Shown: positions 9,572 to 19,593 of the stretch, piece by piece
How the letters are laid out: every line of letters begins with the position of its first letter
Numbering within the stretch: the stretch's first letter is position 1
Assembly (NCBI GenBank): GCA_002049495.1
Contig: LLYS01000004.1
Span: 1-64,000 of the forward strand
DNA length: 64,000 nucleotides
Source: Epsilonproteobacteria bacterium tcs-49
GTDB lineage: Bacteria > Campylobacterota > Campylobacteria > Campylobacterales > Sulfurovaceae
Direction of reading: 5' to 3'
Notes under the pieces: generated by a model
The model's input: only the letters and a program-made list of their open reading frames with translations
Database searches by the model: none
Told to the model about the DNA's origin: nothing
Position numbers and translations under genes: made by a program

Positions 9572-10126
9572 TTACTGTTCGTACTGGGCTCTGCCCATTT
9601 GGTAAAGGTCATTACCCTCGGTATCGTTAATCACCGTTACGGGAAAGTCTTTGACTTCAATTTTTCGCACCGCTTCGGGTCCCAGCTCGGGATATGCGAC
9701 CACCTTGGAACTGACGATCTTTTTTCCAAGCAAAGCCCCCGCTCCGCCTGTGGCACCGAAGTAGACGCCGCCGAACTTTTTACACGCCTCCTTCACCTCC
9801 TGGTTACGCTTGCCTTTGCCGATCATCGCTTTGGAGCCGTGCTGTAGCATCGTGGGGGAATAGCTGTCCATCCGGTAGCTGGTCGTCGGGCCCGCACTGC
9901 CGATGGGATCGCCGGGTTTGGGAGGGGTGGGCCCCACAAAGTAGATCACGCTTCCCTCAAGATCAAAGGGAAGTTTTTCTCCCTTTTCGATCAATTCTAC
10001 CAAGCGCTTGTGCGCCGCATCGCGCGCCGTATACAACACGCCGCTTAGGTAAACGATATCACCGCTTCGCAGCTGCTTTACATCTTCATCACTCAAAGGG
10101 GTTGTTAAATAGTACGTTTTACTCAT
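9572..10126 (-). CDS. class I fumarate hydratase, beta subunit
   Basis: Fe-S hydro-lyase C-terminal domain (GPTPPKPGDPIGSAGPTTSYRMDSY). Confidence 0.93.
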   Translation of the reverse strand: MSKTYYLTTPLSDEDVKQLRSGDIVYLSGVLYTARDAAHKRLVELIEKGEKLPFDLEGSVIYFVGPTPPKPGDPIGSAGPTTSYRMDSYSPTMLQHGSKAMIGKGKRNQEVKEACKKFGGVYFGATGGAGALLGKKIVSSKVVAYPELGPEAVRKIEVKDFPVTVINDTEGNDLYQMGRAQYEQ

Positions 10127-10135
10127 TATATTCCT

Positions 10136-10987
10136 TTACAGTGTGATATGCGTATGCCGCGAAGAGTGGCACTGGACATTGACCGAAACGGGCAGGCTCG
10201 CGATATGGCAGGGGTTGGCTTCGATGTGGACGGCCAACACCGTCTGGGTTCCGCCCATCCCCATAGCGCCGATACCCAGTTTGTTGAGTTCATCCTTGAT
10301 CGTCGTTTCAAGCTCCGCCATCTCGGCATCTTCATTGACCGATCCTATCTCTCTGAAAAGCGCGTGCTTGCTCGAGATCGCCGCTTTTTCAAAGGTACCG
10401 CCGATCCCTACGCCTACGGTAAGCGGGGGGCAGGGGTTGGGGCCGGCGTCGCTGATCACCTCTTTAACATACTCGATTACACCCTCTTTGCCCGCTGCCG
10501 GGGGAAAGACCCTCGCACGGCTGACGTTTTCGCTGCCGCCGCCTTTTGCCGCGTACTCGATCTCGATCTTGTCGCCGGCAACCAGGTCGAAGTGGATAAT
10601 CGCGGGCAGGTTATACCCCACCGTATCCTTCAGGTTTGCCCGGCTGAAAGGTTCACAGGTCGAGGCTCTTAAGTAACCGTCCTGGTATCCCAGCTCCGTT
10701 CCCTTATTGATCGCGTCCTTGAGCAATCCGCCGGTGACTTTCACCTCTTCGCCCACTTTGACGAAAAAGACCGCCAAACCCGTATCCTGGCAAAGCGGAC
10801 GCTGCTCGTCTTTAGCGATATCGGCGTTATCCAAAAGCTGCTTGAGCACCTCTTTGCTCACCGGTGATTTCTCCTGTTCATACGCTTTTTGCAACGCTTC
10901 ATATGCATCTTTGGGCAGATCGGTGCCGCTGTGCATAATAATATCCCTTACCGCCTTCACGACGGTGTCAAATGCTATCTCTCTCAC
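10136..10987 (-). CDS. class I fumarate hydratase, alpha subunit
   Basis: Fe-S hydro-lyase N-terminal domain (LCQDTGLAVFFV, GGGSENVSRARVF). Confidence 0.93.
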   Translation of the reverse strand: MREIAFDTVVKAVRDIIMHSGTDLPKDAYEALQKAYEQEKSPVSKEVLKQLLDNADIAKDEQRPLCQDTGLAVFFVKVGEEVKVTGGLLKDAINKGTELGYQDGYLRASTCEPFSRANLKDTVGYNLPAIIHFDLVAGDKIEIEYAAKGGGSENVSRARVFPPAAGKEGVIEYVKEVISDAGPNPCPPLTVGVGIGGTFEKAAISSKHALFREIGSVNEDAEMAELETTIKDELNKLGIGAMGMGGTQTVLAVHIEANPCHIASLPVSVNVQCHSSRHTHITL

Positions 10988-11943
10988 TACTGCTCTCCGA
11001 AAAAGTTGTGTTTATGCAGCGTATCGATCAAAGATTGTACCGATGCTACCGATTTGGCAAACCGCGAAGCTTGATCCTCGTTGAGGTTGGCGATGATCAC
11101 TTTTTCCGCGCCGTTGGCACCGAGCATTACGGGAACGCCGCTGACCACGTCTTTATATCCGTATTCCCCGTCAAGAAGCACCGCACAGGGATAGATCTGT
11201 TTCGTATCTTTCAGTACCGCTTCAACCATCAAAGCGGTCGCTTTTGCCGGAGCGTAATACGCCGAACCGCTTTTGAGATAGCTTACGATCTCCGCACCGC
11301 CGTTTTTCGTTTTTTCCACCACTTCGTTCAACTCATCGGGGGTCATAAGATCCGCAAGGGGGACCCCCGCAACGGTCGAGAATCTCGGCAGCGGCACCAT
11401 ATCGTCTCCGTGACCGCCCATAACGCTGGCACGGATCTGTCCCGCGCCGTACCCCAGTTTTTCATAGATAAAGTGCGCCATTCTCGCACTGTCTAAGATA
11501 CCGGCCATCCCGACAACGCGGCTGCGGTCCCAACCGGTTTCTTTGATCGCAGTATAGACCATGGCATCCAGCGGGTTGGAAACGGGAATGATAACGGCGT
11601 TGGGGGAATAGGTTCTGATATCGTTAACCACTTCCCTGATCACCTGCGCATTGGTCAGCAGCAGATCATCCCTGCTCATCCCCGGCAGTCTCGGGCTCCC
11701 GGCCGTAATCACCACGACGTCGCAATCTTTTAACTGTCTTGCTTCCTCCGCGACGGAGACAACGGTGTGCATCCGTGCCGCCTGGGAGGACTGGCTCATA
11801 TCCAAAGCCATCCCTTTTGCCCGATCCACCTTGTTATCACGCAAAATAATTTCGTGGCAAACCCCTCTCATCGCGAGGCTGTATGCAACCGTTGAACCGA
11901 CATTTCCGGCTCCAACTATTCCTACTCTGCTCCCTCGTCCCAT
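10987..11943 (-). CDS. mdh: malate dehydrogenase
   Basis: [17 protein letters not shown] Rossmann motif, [11 protein letters not shown]; first gene of mdh-fumA-fumB. Confidence 0.94.
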   Translation of the reverse strand: MGRGSRVGIVGAGNVGSTVAYSLAMRGVCHEIILRDNKVDRAKGMALDMSQSSQAARMHTVVSVAEEARQLKDCDVVVITAGSPRLPGMSRDDLLLTNAQVIREVVNDIRTYSPNAVIIPVSNPLDAMVYTAIKETGWDRSRVVGMAGILDSARMAHFIYEKLGYGAGQIRASVMGGHGDDMVPLPRFSTVAGVPLADLMTPDELNEVVEKTKNGGAEIVSYLKSGSAYYAPAKATALMVEAVLKDTKQIYPCAVLLDGEYGYKDVVSGVPVMLGANGAEKVIIANLNEDQASRFAKSVASVQSLIDTLHKHNFFGEQ

Positions 11944-12133
11944 ATCAATCCTTTAATATCAATTTTCAACGTACTTATTTCAAACGTACAAAACATAATC
12001 AAATATTATACTAAGAAACAGTTGAATATGCTTTGAATGGTAACATGCTTGTTCTCGTTACTTGTTTACATTGTGTAGTAATTACACGGAAAAGATAGAC
12101 GCTTTTTAAGATGTAACGTTTTATATCTTTTGC

Positions 12134-12163
12134 GCTACCAAACACCGTGTAGTGTTTGGTAGC
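12134..12163. terminator. perfect 12-bp stem hairpin downstream of icd
   Basis: GCTACCAAACAC-CGTGTA-GTGTTTGGTAGC; no clear U-tract on either strand. Confidence 0.55.
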
Positions 12164-12178
12164 AATATCTGTTCGTGA

Positions 12179-14371
12179 CTAGATAGAGTCGATGATCGCA
12201 TTAAGCGTCGCCGACGGTCTCATCGCCGCTTCCGCTTTCGCGTCATCGGGGTGGTAATATCCACCGATATCTTTAGGGCTTCCCTCAGAAGCCGCAAGCT
12301 CTTCAAGGATCTTGTCCTCACTCTCTTTAAGCGCTTTGGCTACGGGAGCAAACTTACTCTCAAGCTCGGCTATGCCGCTGCTAGCAAGCGCTTCTGCCCA
12401 GTACTTAGCCACAAAGTAGTGGCTGGCTTTGTTATCAGGTTCCCCGCATTTTCTACTGGGTGCTTTTTTGTTATCAAGGTACCCCTGGTTTGCCTTATCA
12501 AGCGCTTGGGCAAGAGCTTTGAGGTTTTCGCTCGGGTGCTTTTGCTCGATGTAGCGCAGTGACTCGGCAAGGGCGAGAAACTCTCCGAGGCTGTCCCATC
12601 GCAGGTGCCCCTCTTTAAGGAACTGGTCCACGTGTTTAGGCGCAGATCCGCCCGCACCGGTTTCAAACAAGCCGCCTCCCGCGATAAGAGGGACGATTGA
12701 AAGCATCTTCGCACTTGTCCCAAGCTCTAGGATCGGATACATATCGGTCAAGTGGTCTCTTAGTACGTTCCCCGTCGCCGCGATAGTGTTTTTACCTTCA
12801 CGCACCCTTGCGTTGGTGTACGCCGTCGCATCCTGAACGTTTTTGATGCTCCACTCTACGCCGTTTGTATCAAACTCACCGATATAGGCGTTGACTTTTT
12901 TGATCAGGTTCGCATCGTGCGCTCTGTTCTCATCCAGCCAGAACACTACGGGATCACCCGTCAATCGCCCACGCTCTACGGCGAGTCTTACCCAGTCTTT
13001 GATCGGGATATCTTTGGTTCTGCTCATTCTCCAGATATCGCCCTTTTCAACGTTGTGGCTCATAAGCACGTTGCCGTTTGCGTCTTTGACTTCAACGACC
13101 CCGTCCTCTTCGATCTCAAACGTTGTGGGGTGAGAACCGTACTCCTCCGCCTTTTGCGCCATCAGACCGACGTTTGCGACGTTACCCATAGTGCTGACGT
13201 CATACTGCCCGTTTTTCACGCAGTCATCAACCATCCCCTGGTGGAATCTTGCGTAGGAGCTGTCGGGAATAACCGCCGCACACTCTTGAAGCGCATCGTT
13301 TTTGTTCCACATCTTACCGCCGTCACGAACCACTACCGGCATGGACGCATCGATAATGATGTCGTTGTTTGCGTGCAGGTTGGTAATTCCGTTGTGCGAA
13401 TCCACCATCGCCATATCGGGGTTTTTCTCGTAGCACGCTTCGATCGCGGCTTCGATCTCCGCTTTCTTGTCGGATTTTTCAATCTTTTTATACAGATCGC
13501 CAAGCCCGTAGTTGGGGTTTACGCCCATCTTTTCAAGCTCGTCGCCGTACTTGTCGAACACGTCGCTGAAATACACTTTGATCGCGTGACCGAACATAAT
13601 AGGATCGCTGACTTTCATCATGGTCGCTTTCAGGTGCAGGGACCACAGTACGCCCTTCTCTTTCGCTTCATCCAATGTTTTTTGGTAAAACCCCTGAAGC
13701 TTTTTCGCGCTCATGAAAGTACCGTCAAGAACCTCTTTATCAAGGGCATCGATCGCTTTCAGGCATTTTCCGTTGAGGTTGATCGTAACTTTCTGATCCC
13801 CCTCGACCACTACGGATTTTTCGTTTGCGTAAAAGTCGCCGTCCCCGTCCATATGCGTAACATACGCTTTGGAAGGATCCTCAAAAGGCTTGAGCTTATG
13901 GGGGTTGTTTTGCGCATAGTTCTTAACCGCTTCGGCGGCACGTCTGTCGGAGTTTCCTTCTCTAAGTACGGGGTTTACCGCACTACCCAGGCAAACGCTG
14001 TATCTCTCCTTGATCTCCTCCTCCTCTTTTGTTTGAGGATTTTCGGGATAGTCCGGAAGATCGTACCCCTGAGACTGCAACTCTTCGATACACTCAACCA
14101 GCTGCGTAACGGATGCGGAGATGTTGGGAAGCTTGATAATGTTTCCCTCAGGTTCTTTTACCACTTTTCCAAGCTTTGCCAACTCGTCATCCATCTTTTG
14201 GTCATCTCTCAATTTTTCGGGGAATTGAGAGATAACGCGTCCCGCGAGGGAGATATCACGAAGTTCAACGTCTACACCGCCGGACTTACAAAATTTTTGC
14301 ACGATAGGCAAAAATGAGTAGGTAGCCAACGCGGGCGCTTCGTCGATTTTGGTCCATAAAATTTTTGACAT
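12179..14371 (-). CDS. icd: isocitrate dehydrogenase (NADP+), monomeric type
   Basis: 730 aa, [27 protein letters not shown]; monomeric IDH family. Confidence 0.96.
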   Translation of the reverse strand: MSKILWTKIDEAPALATYSFLPIVQKFCKSGGVDVELRDISLAGRVISQFPEKLRDDQKMDDELAKLGKVVKEPEGNIIKLPNISASVTQLVECIEELQSQGYDLPDYPENPQTKEEEEIKERYSVCLGSAVNPVLREGNSDRRAAEAVKNYAQNNPHKLKPFEDPSKAYVTHMDGDGDFYANEKSVVVEGDQKVTINLNGKCLKAIDALDKEVLDGTFMSAKKLQGFYQKTLDEAKEKGVLWSLHLKATMMKVSDPIMFGHAIKVYFSDVFDKYGDELEKMGVNPNYGLGDLYKKIEKSDKKAEIEAAIEACYEKNPDMAMVDSHNGITNLHANNDIIIDASMPVVVRDGGKMWNKNDALQECAAVIPDSSYARFHQGMVDDCVKNGQYDVSTMGNVANVGLMAQKAEEYGSHPTTFEIEEDGVVEVKDANGNVLMSHNVEKGDIWRMSRTKDIPIKDWVRLAVERGRLTGDPVVFWLDENRAHDANLIKKVNAYIGEFDTNGVEWSIKNVQDATAYTNARVREGKNTIAATGNVLRDHLTDMYPILELGTSAKMLSIVPLIAGGGLFETGAGGSAPKHVDQFLKEGHLRWDSLGEFLALAESLRYIEQKHPSENLKALAQALDKANQGYLDNKKAPSRKCGEPDNKASHYFVAKYWAEALASSGIAELESKFAPVAKALKESEDKILEELAASEGSPKDIGGYYHPDDAKAEAAMRPSATLNAIIDSI

Positions 14372-14414
14372 AATCTTTCTCCTAATTTGTTGTTATACCC
14401 TTTTTCGATTTACT

Positions 14415-14460
14415 ATTGTAACAATTTTTTATAAGGAGATGGAGGTTTTGTTACTTTTTG
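14415..14460 (-). promoter_or_regulatory. icd upstream region: CAAAAAGTAACA element plus TACAAT -10-like hexamer
   Basis: Minus strand CAAAAAGTAACA (14449-14460), 28 nt, TACAAT (14415-14420); resembles the sucC arrangement. Confidence 0.45.
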
Positions 14461-14476
14461 TAAAGCAAACTCAACT

Positions 14477-14932
14477 CTATGTTTCTTTTCTACACATTTT
14501 CATCGCTTCAAACCAGTCGAGAGTGTAATTATTATGGATAAACTTCTCTTTATGGGGAGTAAAGCAGTTGGAACAGTCCTGGTGGAGTTTATTATTGTAA
14601 CACTTCTGCTTTCCGTAGGGGGATTCGATGGAGCAGCAGCTTTGGGGATTGTGTTGGGACCCGTAAAAGCGAAAATGCGGACAGGCGCAAAAATAGCAGT
14701 TAAGCATCTCCATATCGTGGCACTTTTGGCCTTTGGCAAAAAGCGGGCAGAAATCCGGTTCCGCCCGTGAAAGGTTGTCATAGCGGAAGTATGCGATAAT
14801 CCCTTCTTTACGCAAACCCCTCTTTTGGAGTTTGGCAATCAGTTCCCGGTGCTTTTTCCCATGCTCTTCAAACCAGCTTTGGTAACTCAACTTTTTAAAA
14901 GCCTTGCCAGTTTTGCCTGCAGTTTCAGCCAC
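14477..14932 (-). CDS. cysteine-rich small domain protein
   Basis: C..CH / CYFCACPHF / CSNCFTPH pattern typical of the cysteine-rich small domain family. Confidence 0.7.
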   Translation of the reverse strand: MAETAGKTGKAFKKLSYQSWFEEHGKKHRELIAKLQKRGLRKEGIIAYFRYDNLSRAEPDFCPLFAKGQKCHDMEMLNCYFCACPHFRFYGSQHNPQSCCSIESPYGKQKCYNNKLHQDCSNCFTPHKEKFIHNNYTLDWFEAMKMCRKET

Positions 14933-15834
14933 AGTTTACCGTCCATCAAAGGAAAACCGGCGTAGTATCCCGCTTTTTTCACATCCTTTGTCACTCCGCC
15001 CCTGGCGGCGATAACGGTGTGATCGGCAATCCTGAGGTGTCCGGCGGTACCGCCCTGTCCGCCCATCATGACGTTTCTGCCGGTTTCGGTCGATCCCGAC
15101 AATCCCACCTGCGCGGCAAAAAAGTTGTTCTCCCCTACGACGCAGTTATGGGCGATATGGATCAGGTTATCCAGCTTGGATCCCTGTTTCACTACCGTCG
15201 AATTAAACACCGCTCTGTCTACGACGGTATTTGCCCCAAGTTCCACGTCATCTTCGATAACGGCGTTCCCGTTTTGATAAATTTTCACATGGGTTCCGTC
15301 CGGTTTTGAAGCGAACCCGTATCCGTCGCTGCCCACGACAACGCCGGAATGCAAAATAACGTTGCTGCCCACTTCGCAATTGTGATAAACGGTAACATTT
15401 GGATGCAAAAGCGTATGATCGCCGATGGTCACGTTATCCCCGATATAGCAGCCGGGCAGGATACGCACCCCTTCCCCGACGGTAACATTGTTACCAAACT
15501 GCACATTATCGGCTATCTCTGTTTTGCTGCCGATATCGGGACGTCCCGTTTGCGCCGTTATTTCGTGGGCGAAGAAAGCGGTGGCATACGCAAGCTGCAG
15601 ATAGGGATCCTCGCAGATAAGAGCTTTTGTCCCCCGGGGCAACTCCCCGGCAAATTTTTCCTGTACGAATACCGCCGCGGCCTTTGTGCTTTGCAGCTGG
15701 GCCAAATGTTTTGCGTTGTTAAAAAAGCTCAGCTGATCGGACGCTGCTTTTTCAAGGGTATTGATCCCAACAATCTCCTTATCGTCCGAAACGCTTGGCA
15801 GTCCCAGCGCTTCTACGATCTTGGCTAAACGCAC
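14887..15834 (-). CDS. lpxD: UDP-3-O-acylglucosamine N-acyltransferase
   Basis: Left-handed beta-helix hexapeptides, [24 protein letters not shown]. Confidence 0.94.
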   Translation of the reverse strand: MRLAKIVEALGLPSVSDDKEIVGINTLEKAASDQLSFFNNAKHLAQLQSTKAAAVFVQEKFAGELPRGTKALICEDPYLQLAYATAFFAHEITAQTGRPDIGSKTEIADNVQFGNNVTVGEGVRILPGCYIGDNVTIGDHTLLHPNVTVYHNCEVGSNVILHSGVVVGSDGYGFASKPDGTHVKIYQNGNAVIEDDVELGANTVVDRAVFNSTVVKQGSKLDNLIHIAHNCVVGENNFFAAQVGLSGSTETGRNVMMGGQGGTAGHLRIADHTVIAARGGVTKDVKKAGYYAGFPLMDGKLWLKLQAKLARLLKS

Positions 15835-15837
15835 GCT

Positions 15838-16317
15838 CTATCTCTCGATGGCGACGACGCCGCCGCGGACGATCTCGACGGGATTGTACTTTTCGGTCGC
15901 TTTGATAAACTGTTTGATGCGGAAAGGTTCATCGGCGACCATGACGACAATCACGTTGTCGCCCACGTTCACCACGCCGCCGTTATACGCTTTGCTCAAC
16001 GCGTCGATATCGGCGACGCTTTCGCTGTCGGGAAATTTCAGCAGGGCCATCTCCTTTTGGATATTGTCCACATCGTGCTCTTTATGCTCCATCACTTTCA
16101 AAGTGGGGATCAGCTTGTGCAGCTGCTTGGTGATCTGTTCGATCACCTGCACGCTGCCTTTTGTGGAGATGGTAAAGCGGGAAAAATTGGTATTGGGTAT
16201 GGGCGCGACGGTCAAGGTTTCTATGTTGTACCCCCGTCCGGCGAACAAGCCGGAGATACGGGAAAGCACACCGTGTTCATTGGAAACAATCACCGAGATA
16301 ATTCGTCTTTCATTCAT
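15838..16317 (-). CDS. ilvN: acetolactate synthase small subunit
   Basis: ACT domain start RRIISVIVSNEHGVLSRISGLFAGRGYNIETL. Confidence 0.95.
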   Translation of the reverse strand: MNERRIISVIVSNEHGVLSRISGLFAGRGYNIETLTVAPIPNTNFSRFTISTKGSVQVIEQITKQLHKLIPTLKVMEHKEHDVDNIQKEMALLKFPDSESVADIDALSKAYNGGVVNVGDNVIVVMVADEPFRIKQFIKATEKYNPVEIVRGGVVAIER

Positions 16318-16319
16318 CG

Positions 16320-18011
16320 TTAATCCTTATACTCTAACATCATATTATACAGCGATCCGCCCGCAGGTACCATCGGCAATACGTTCTCCAGCCTGTCAAC
16401 GGCTACGTTGATAAAAGTTACTTTATTTACTTTGATCGCATCTTCGATCGCTTTGTCAAACTCCGCTTTGGTCTCCACGTTGTATCCGACCCCGCCGCAG
16501 CTTTGCGCCAATTTTACAAAATCGGGCCCGAAACTCAGATCGGTCTCGGAGTGGCGTTTATCGTAAAAGAAGGTTTGCCACTGGCGTACCATTCCCAGAT
16601 AGTTGTTATTTAAAATCACGTTGATAACGGGGATATTGTACTCGGCGGCGGTGATGAGTTCTTGCATATTCATCAGGATCGAACCGTCACCCGTGATATT
16701 GACGACCACCTTTTCGGGCTGCCCCTTTTTTGCCCCCAGTGCCGCGGGGAAACCGTATCCCATAGTCCCCAGTCCGCCGCTGTTGATCCACTGTCTGGCG
16801 TTGTTAAAGGGATAGTGCATCGCAGCCCACATCTGGTGCTGCCCCACATCGGAGGTGATGATCGCGTCATCGCCGATGAGTTCACCGATACGCTCGATCG
16901 CCCACTGGGGTTTGATCACCTCATCGCTGTCTTCATACTTAAGCGGATGGAGATTTTTATACTTCTCAAGCAGCTTTCTCCACTTTTCATAGCGCCCGTG
17001 TTCAAGGTTTTCTTTGACGATGGGCAGCATATCCTGCAAAACTTTGTAAATGTCGCCGACGATAGGATAATCCACATCCACAAGCTTACCGATACTGGTG
17101 GGGTCTACGTCTACGTGGATGATCTCCGCGTCCACGGCAAACTCTTCGAGCTTACCCGTTACCCGATCATCAAAACGCGCCCCCAGCGAAATCAAAACGT
17201 CGCATTCGCTCATCGCCATATTGGCCGCGTAGGTTCCGTGCATCCCTACCATCCCCAATAGCAGCTCGTCATCGCTTCGCAGCGTGCCCCGTGCCATCAG
17301 CGTCTCCACAGCGGGGATACCGCTGAATGCGGCCAGGTCCCGCACCATCTCGTAGGAATTAGAAAGCGTTACGCCCCCGCCGATATAAAGCAGCGGTTTC
17401 TGCGCTTTCTTAATCGTCTGTACCGCTTTTTTGATCTGGCGGACGTTGCCTTTTGTATGGGGTTTATAGGTGGGCATATTCACGCTTGTGGGATAGTCAA
17501 AACTTCCCTCCTGGGCGGTGATGCATTTAGGGATATCGATATGTACCGGTCCCGGGCGGCCACTGCTTGCGATATAAAACGCCTCTTTGATGATGCGCGG
17601 CAACTCTTCGATGGTTTTGACTAAAAAGTTGTGTTTCGTACAGGGTCTGGAGATCCCCACCGCGTCGATCTCCTGGAAACCGTCGGTCCCGATAAGGCTC
17701 AGGGGTACCTGTCCGCTGATCACGACCATAGGGATCGAATCCATATACGCCGTCGCGAGTCCGGTCACGGCGTTGGTAAAACCGGGACCGCTGGTGACGA
17801 TAGCGACCCCCGTTTTACCCGTGGCTCGGGCATACCCGTCCGCTGCGTGGACGGATGCCTGTTCGTGTCTATTTAAAATATGTTCAAAATAATCCTGCTT
17901 ATAAATCTCGTCATAAACATTCATGATCGCCCCGCCGGGGTAACCGAATACGGTTTTTACACCCTCGCATTTCAAGGCTTCACATACCATTTTTGCACCG
18001 GTCATCTTCAT
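16320..18011 (-). CDS. ilvB: acetolactate synthase large subunit
   Basis: MKMTGAKMVCEALKCEGVKTVFGYPGGAIMNVYD; TPP enzyme motifs; internal ATG with AGAAGG upstream. Confidence 0.95.
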   Translation of the reverse strand: MKMTGAKMVCEALKCEGVKTVFGYPGGAIMNVYDEIYKQDYFEHILNRHEQASVHAADGYARATGKTGVAIVTSGPGFTNAVTGLATAYMDSIPMVVISGQVPLSLIGTDGFQEIDAVGISRPCTKHNFLVKTIEELPRIIKEAFYIASSGRPGPVHIDIPKCITAQEGSFDYPTSVNMPTYKPHTKGNVRQIKKAVQTIKKAQKPLLYIGGGVTLSNSYEMVRDLAAFSGIPAVETLMARGTLRSDDELLLGMVGMHGTYAANMAMSECDVLISLGARFDDRVTGKLEEFAVDAEIIHVDVDPTSIGKLVDVDYPIVGDIYKVLQDMLPIVKENLEHGRYEKWRKLLEKYKNLHPLKYEDSDEVIKPQWAIERIGELIGDDAIITSDVGQHQMWAAMHYPFNNARQWINSGGLGTMGYGFPAALGAKKGQPEKVVVNITGDGSILMNMQELITAAEYNIPVINVILNNNYLGMVRQWQTFFYDKRHSETDLSFGPDFVKLAQSCGGVGYNVETKAEFDKAIEDAIKVNKVTFINVAVDRLENVLPMVPAGGSLYNMMLEYKD

Positions 18012-18075
18012 AATTAAACCTTCTGAATTTTCTAAAAGGTTTTTATAGCACATTTAGGATTTAAGTTAGGTTAAT

Positions 18076-18363
18076 TTATTGCTCGCACTTATCTATTTTC
18101 AACTTTTTTAAGACTTTTTCAAAAAACTGTCCCGCTTCCCTGTCGTAATCATCGTCAAACTCAATGTAAAATCCCTCTTTTTCAGGGTTTTGTTTATCGG
18201 GGTTGTCAAAAACCGTCGGATGCAGATCCATCTCCTTTTTCACTTCCTCGATCACTTGCAAAATCTCCTCCTGCAGCTCCTTTTCACAGCCGCAAACCAG
18301 AGCTAATCCCGCGTATCGCTCCTCCATTCTTACGTGTGCTTTGATTTTTGAACAGTTATCCAT
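18076..18363 (-). CDS. hypothetical protein
   Basis: 95 aa ORF between ilvB and ackA on the same strand. Confidence 0.5.
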   Translation of the reverse strand: MDNCSKIKAHVRMEERYAGLALVCGCEKELQEEILQVIEEVKKEMDLHPTVFDNPDKQNPEKEGFYIEFDDDYDREAGQFFEKVLKKLKIDKCEQ

Positions 18364-18480
18364 ACTTCTTTTACCTTCTTTTCCAATTTTTGTAGCCCCA
18401 TTTTATCAAATTCTTCTACAATAGCAGTAAAATAGCGTGAGGAAAGCTTTTTTACCCCCTTCGCTATACGATTTGAAACA

Positions 18481-19593
18481 CTAACGGGCCTTTTGCAGCA
18501 GCTGCCACACCTCTTTTGCGATCTCAAACTCTTCGTCGGTGGGGATTACAAGGATCTTTTCCTTCCTGCTGCTTTGCTGGATCTCCCTCGTATCGCGCTG
18601 CTGGACGAAATTTTTATCGATATCGACGCCGTTGAGGGCGTGTTGGCGGATAAAAGCGCTGTTTTCGCCGATCCCGCCGGTACAGATGATCGCATCAACC
18701 TCTCCCAGTACTTCCCGGTACGCCCCCACGTATTTTTTGACGCGGTAGCAAAACATATCCAGCGCAAGCTTGGCATCCTCGCTGCCCGCTTCGAGATCTT
18801 TTAAAATCTCCTTAACGTTGCTTTTGCCGCAAACTCCTTTCAATCCGCTGCCCAGATTGAACTTTTTTTCCAACTCGTGGATACTGCGCCCCTGCTTGTA
18901 CATAAAAAAGATAATGGAGGGATCGATATCCCCGGAGCGCGACCCCATCATCAACCCTTCCAGGGGAGTAAAGCCCATGGAGGTATCGATACTTTTTCCC
19001 TCTTTCATTGCACATACGCTCGCCCCGTTGCCAAGGTGCAGCGAGATGATATTCAGCGTTTCCAGGGGTTTGTTCAGGTACTCCGCCGCTTTGGCAGCGA
19101 CATATTTGTGTGAAGTCCCGTGAAATCCGTACCGCCGCACCCGGTCACGTTCGTAAAACTCTTTGGGGATGGGGTAGAGGTAACTTTTTTTTGGCATCGT
19201 TTGGTGAAATGCCGTATCAAAGACCGCTACCTGCGGTTTCCCACCGCTTTTCTCCATCGCTTTTTTGATCCCTTCGAGGTTGGAGGGGTTGTGCAGCGGT
19301 GCCAGGGGTATCAACTCCTCAATGGTCCGAAGCACCTGTTCATCCACCAGCACCGCATCGCTAAACGCTTCTCCCCCGTGAACGACCCGGTGCCCGTAGG
19401 CATCGATATCCTCTGCAGAAGCGATCAACTGCTTTGCGATCAACTCCTCGTATATCGTATTAAACGCCGCGGCGTAATCGTGCACCTCGGCGATGGTTTC
19501 TCCCGCCACCGCCCGCAGCCCGCCGCTTTGCAGTTCAAAGAGTTTGTATTTGATACTGGAACTTCCCGAATTCAAAACCAAGATGCGTTTCAT
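18481..19593 (-). CDS. ackA: acetate kinase
   Basis: MKRILVLNSGSSSIKYKLFE, HRVVHGG, FDTAFHQTMP, GFHGTSHKYV. Confidence 0.97.
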   Translation of the reverse strand: MKRILVLNSGSSSIKYKLFELQSGGLRAVAGETIAEVHDYAAAFNTIYEELIAKQLIASAEDIDAYGHRVVHGGEAFSDAVLVDEQVLRTIEELIPLAPLHNPSNLEGIKKAMEKSGGKPQVAVFDTAFHQTMPKKSYLYPIPKEFYERDRVRRYGFHGTSHKYVAAKAAEYLNKPLETLNIISLHLGNGASVCAMKEGKSIDTSMGFTPLEGLMMGSRSGDIDPSIIFFMYKQGRSIHELEKKFNLGSGLKGVCGKSNVKEILKDLEAGSEDAKLALDMFCYRVKKYVGAYREVLGEVDAIICTGGIGENSAFIRQHALNGVDIDKNFVQQRDTREIQQSSRKEKILVIPTDEEFEIAKEVWQLLQKAR

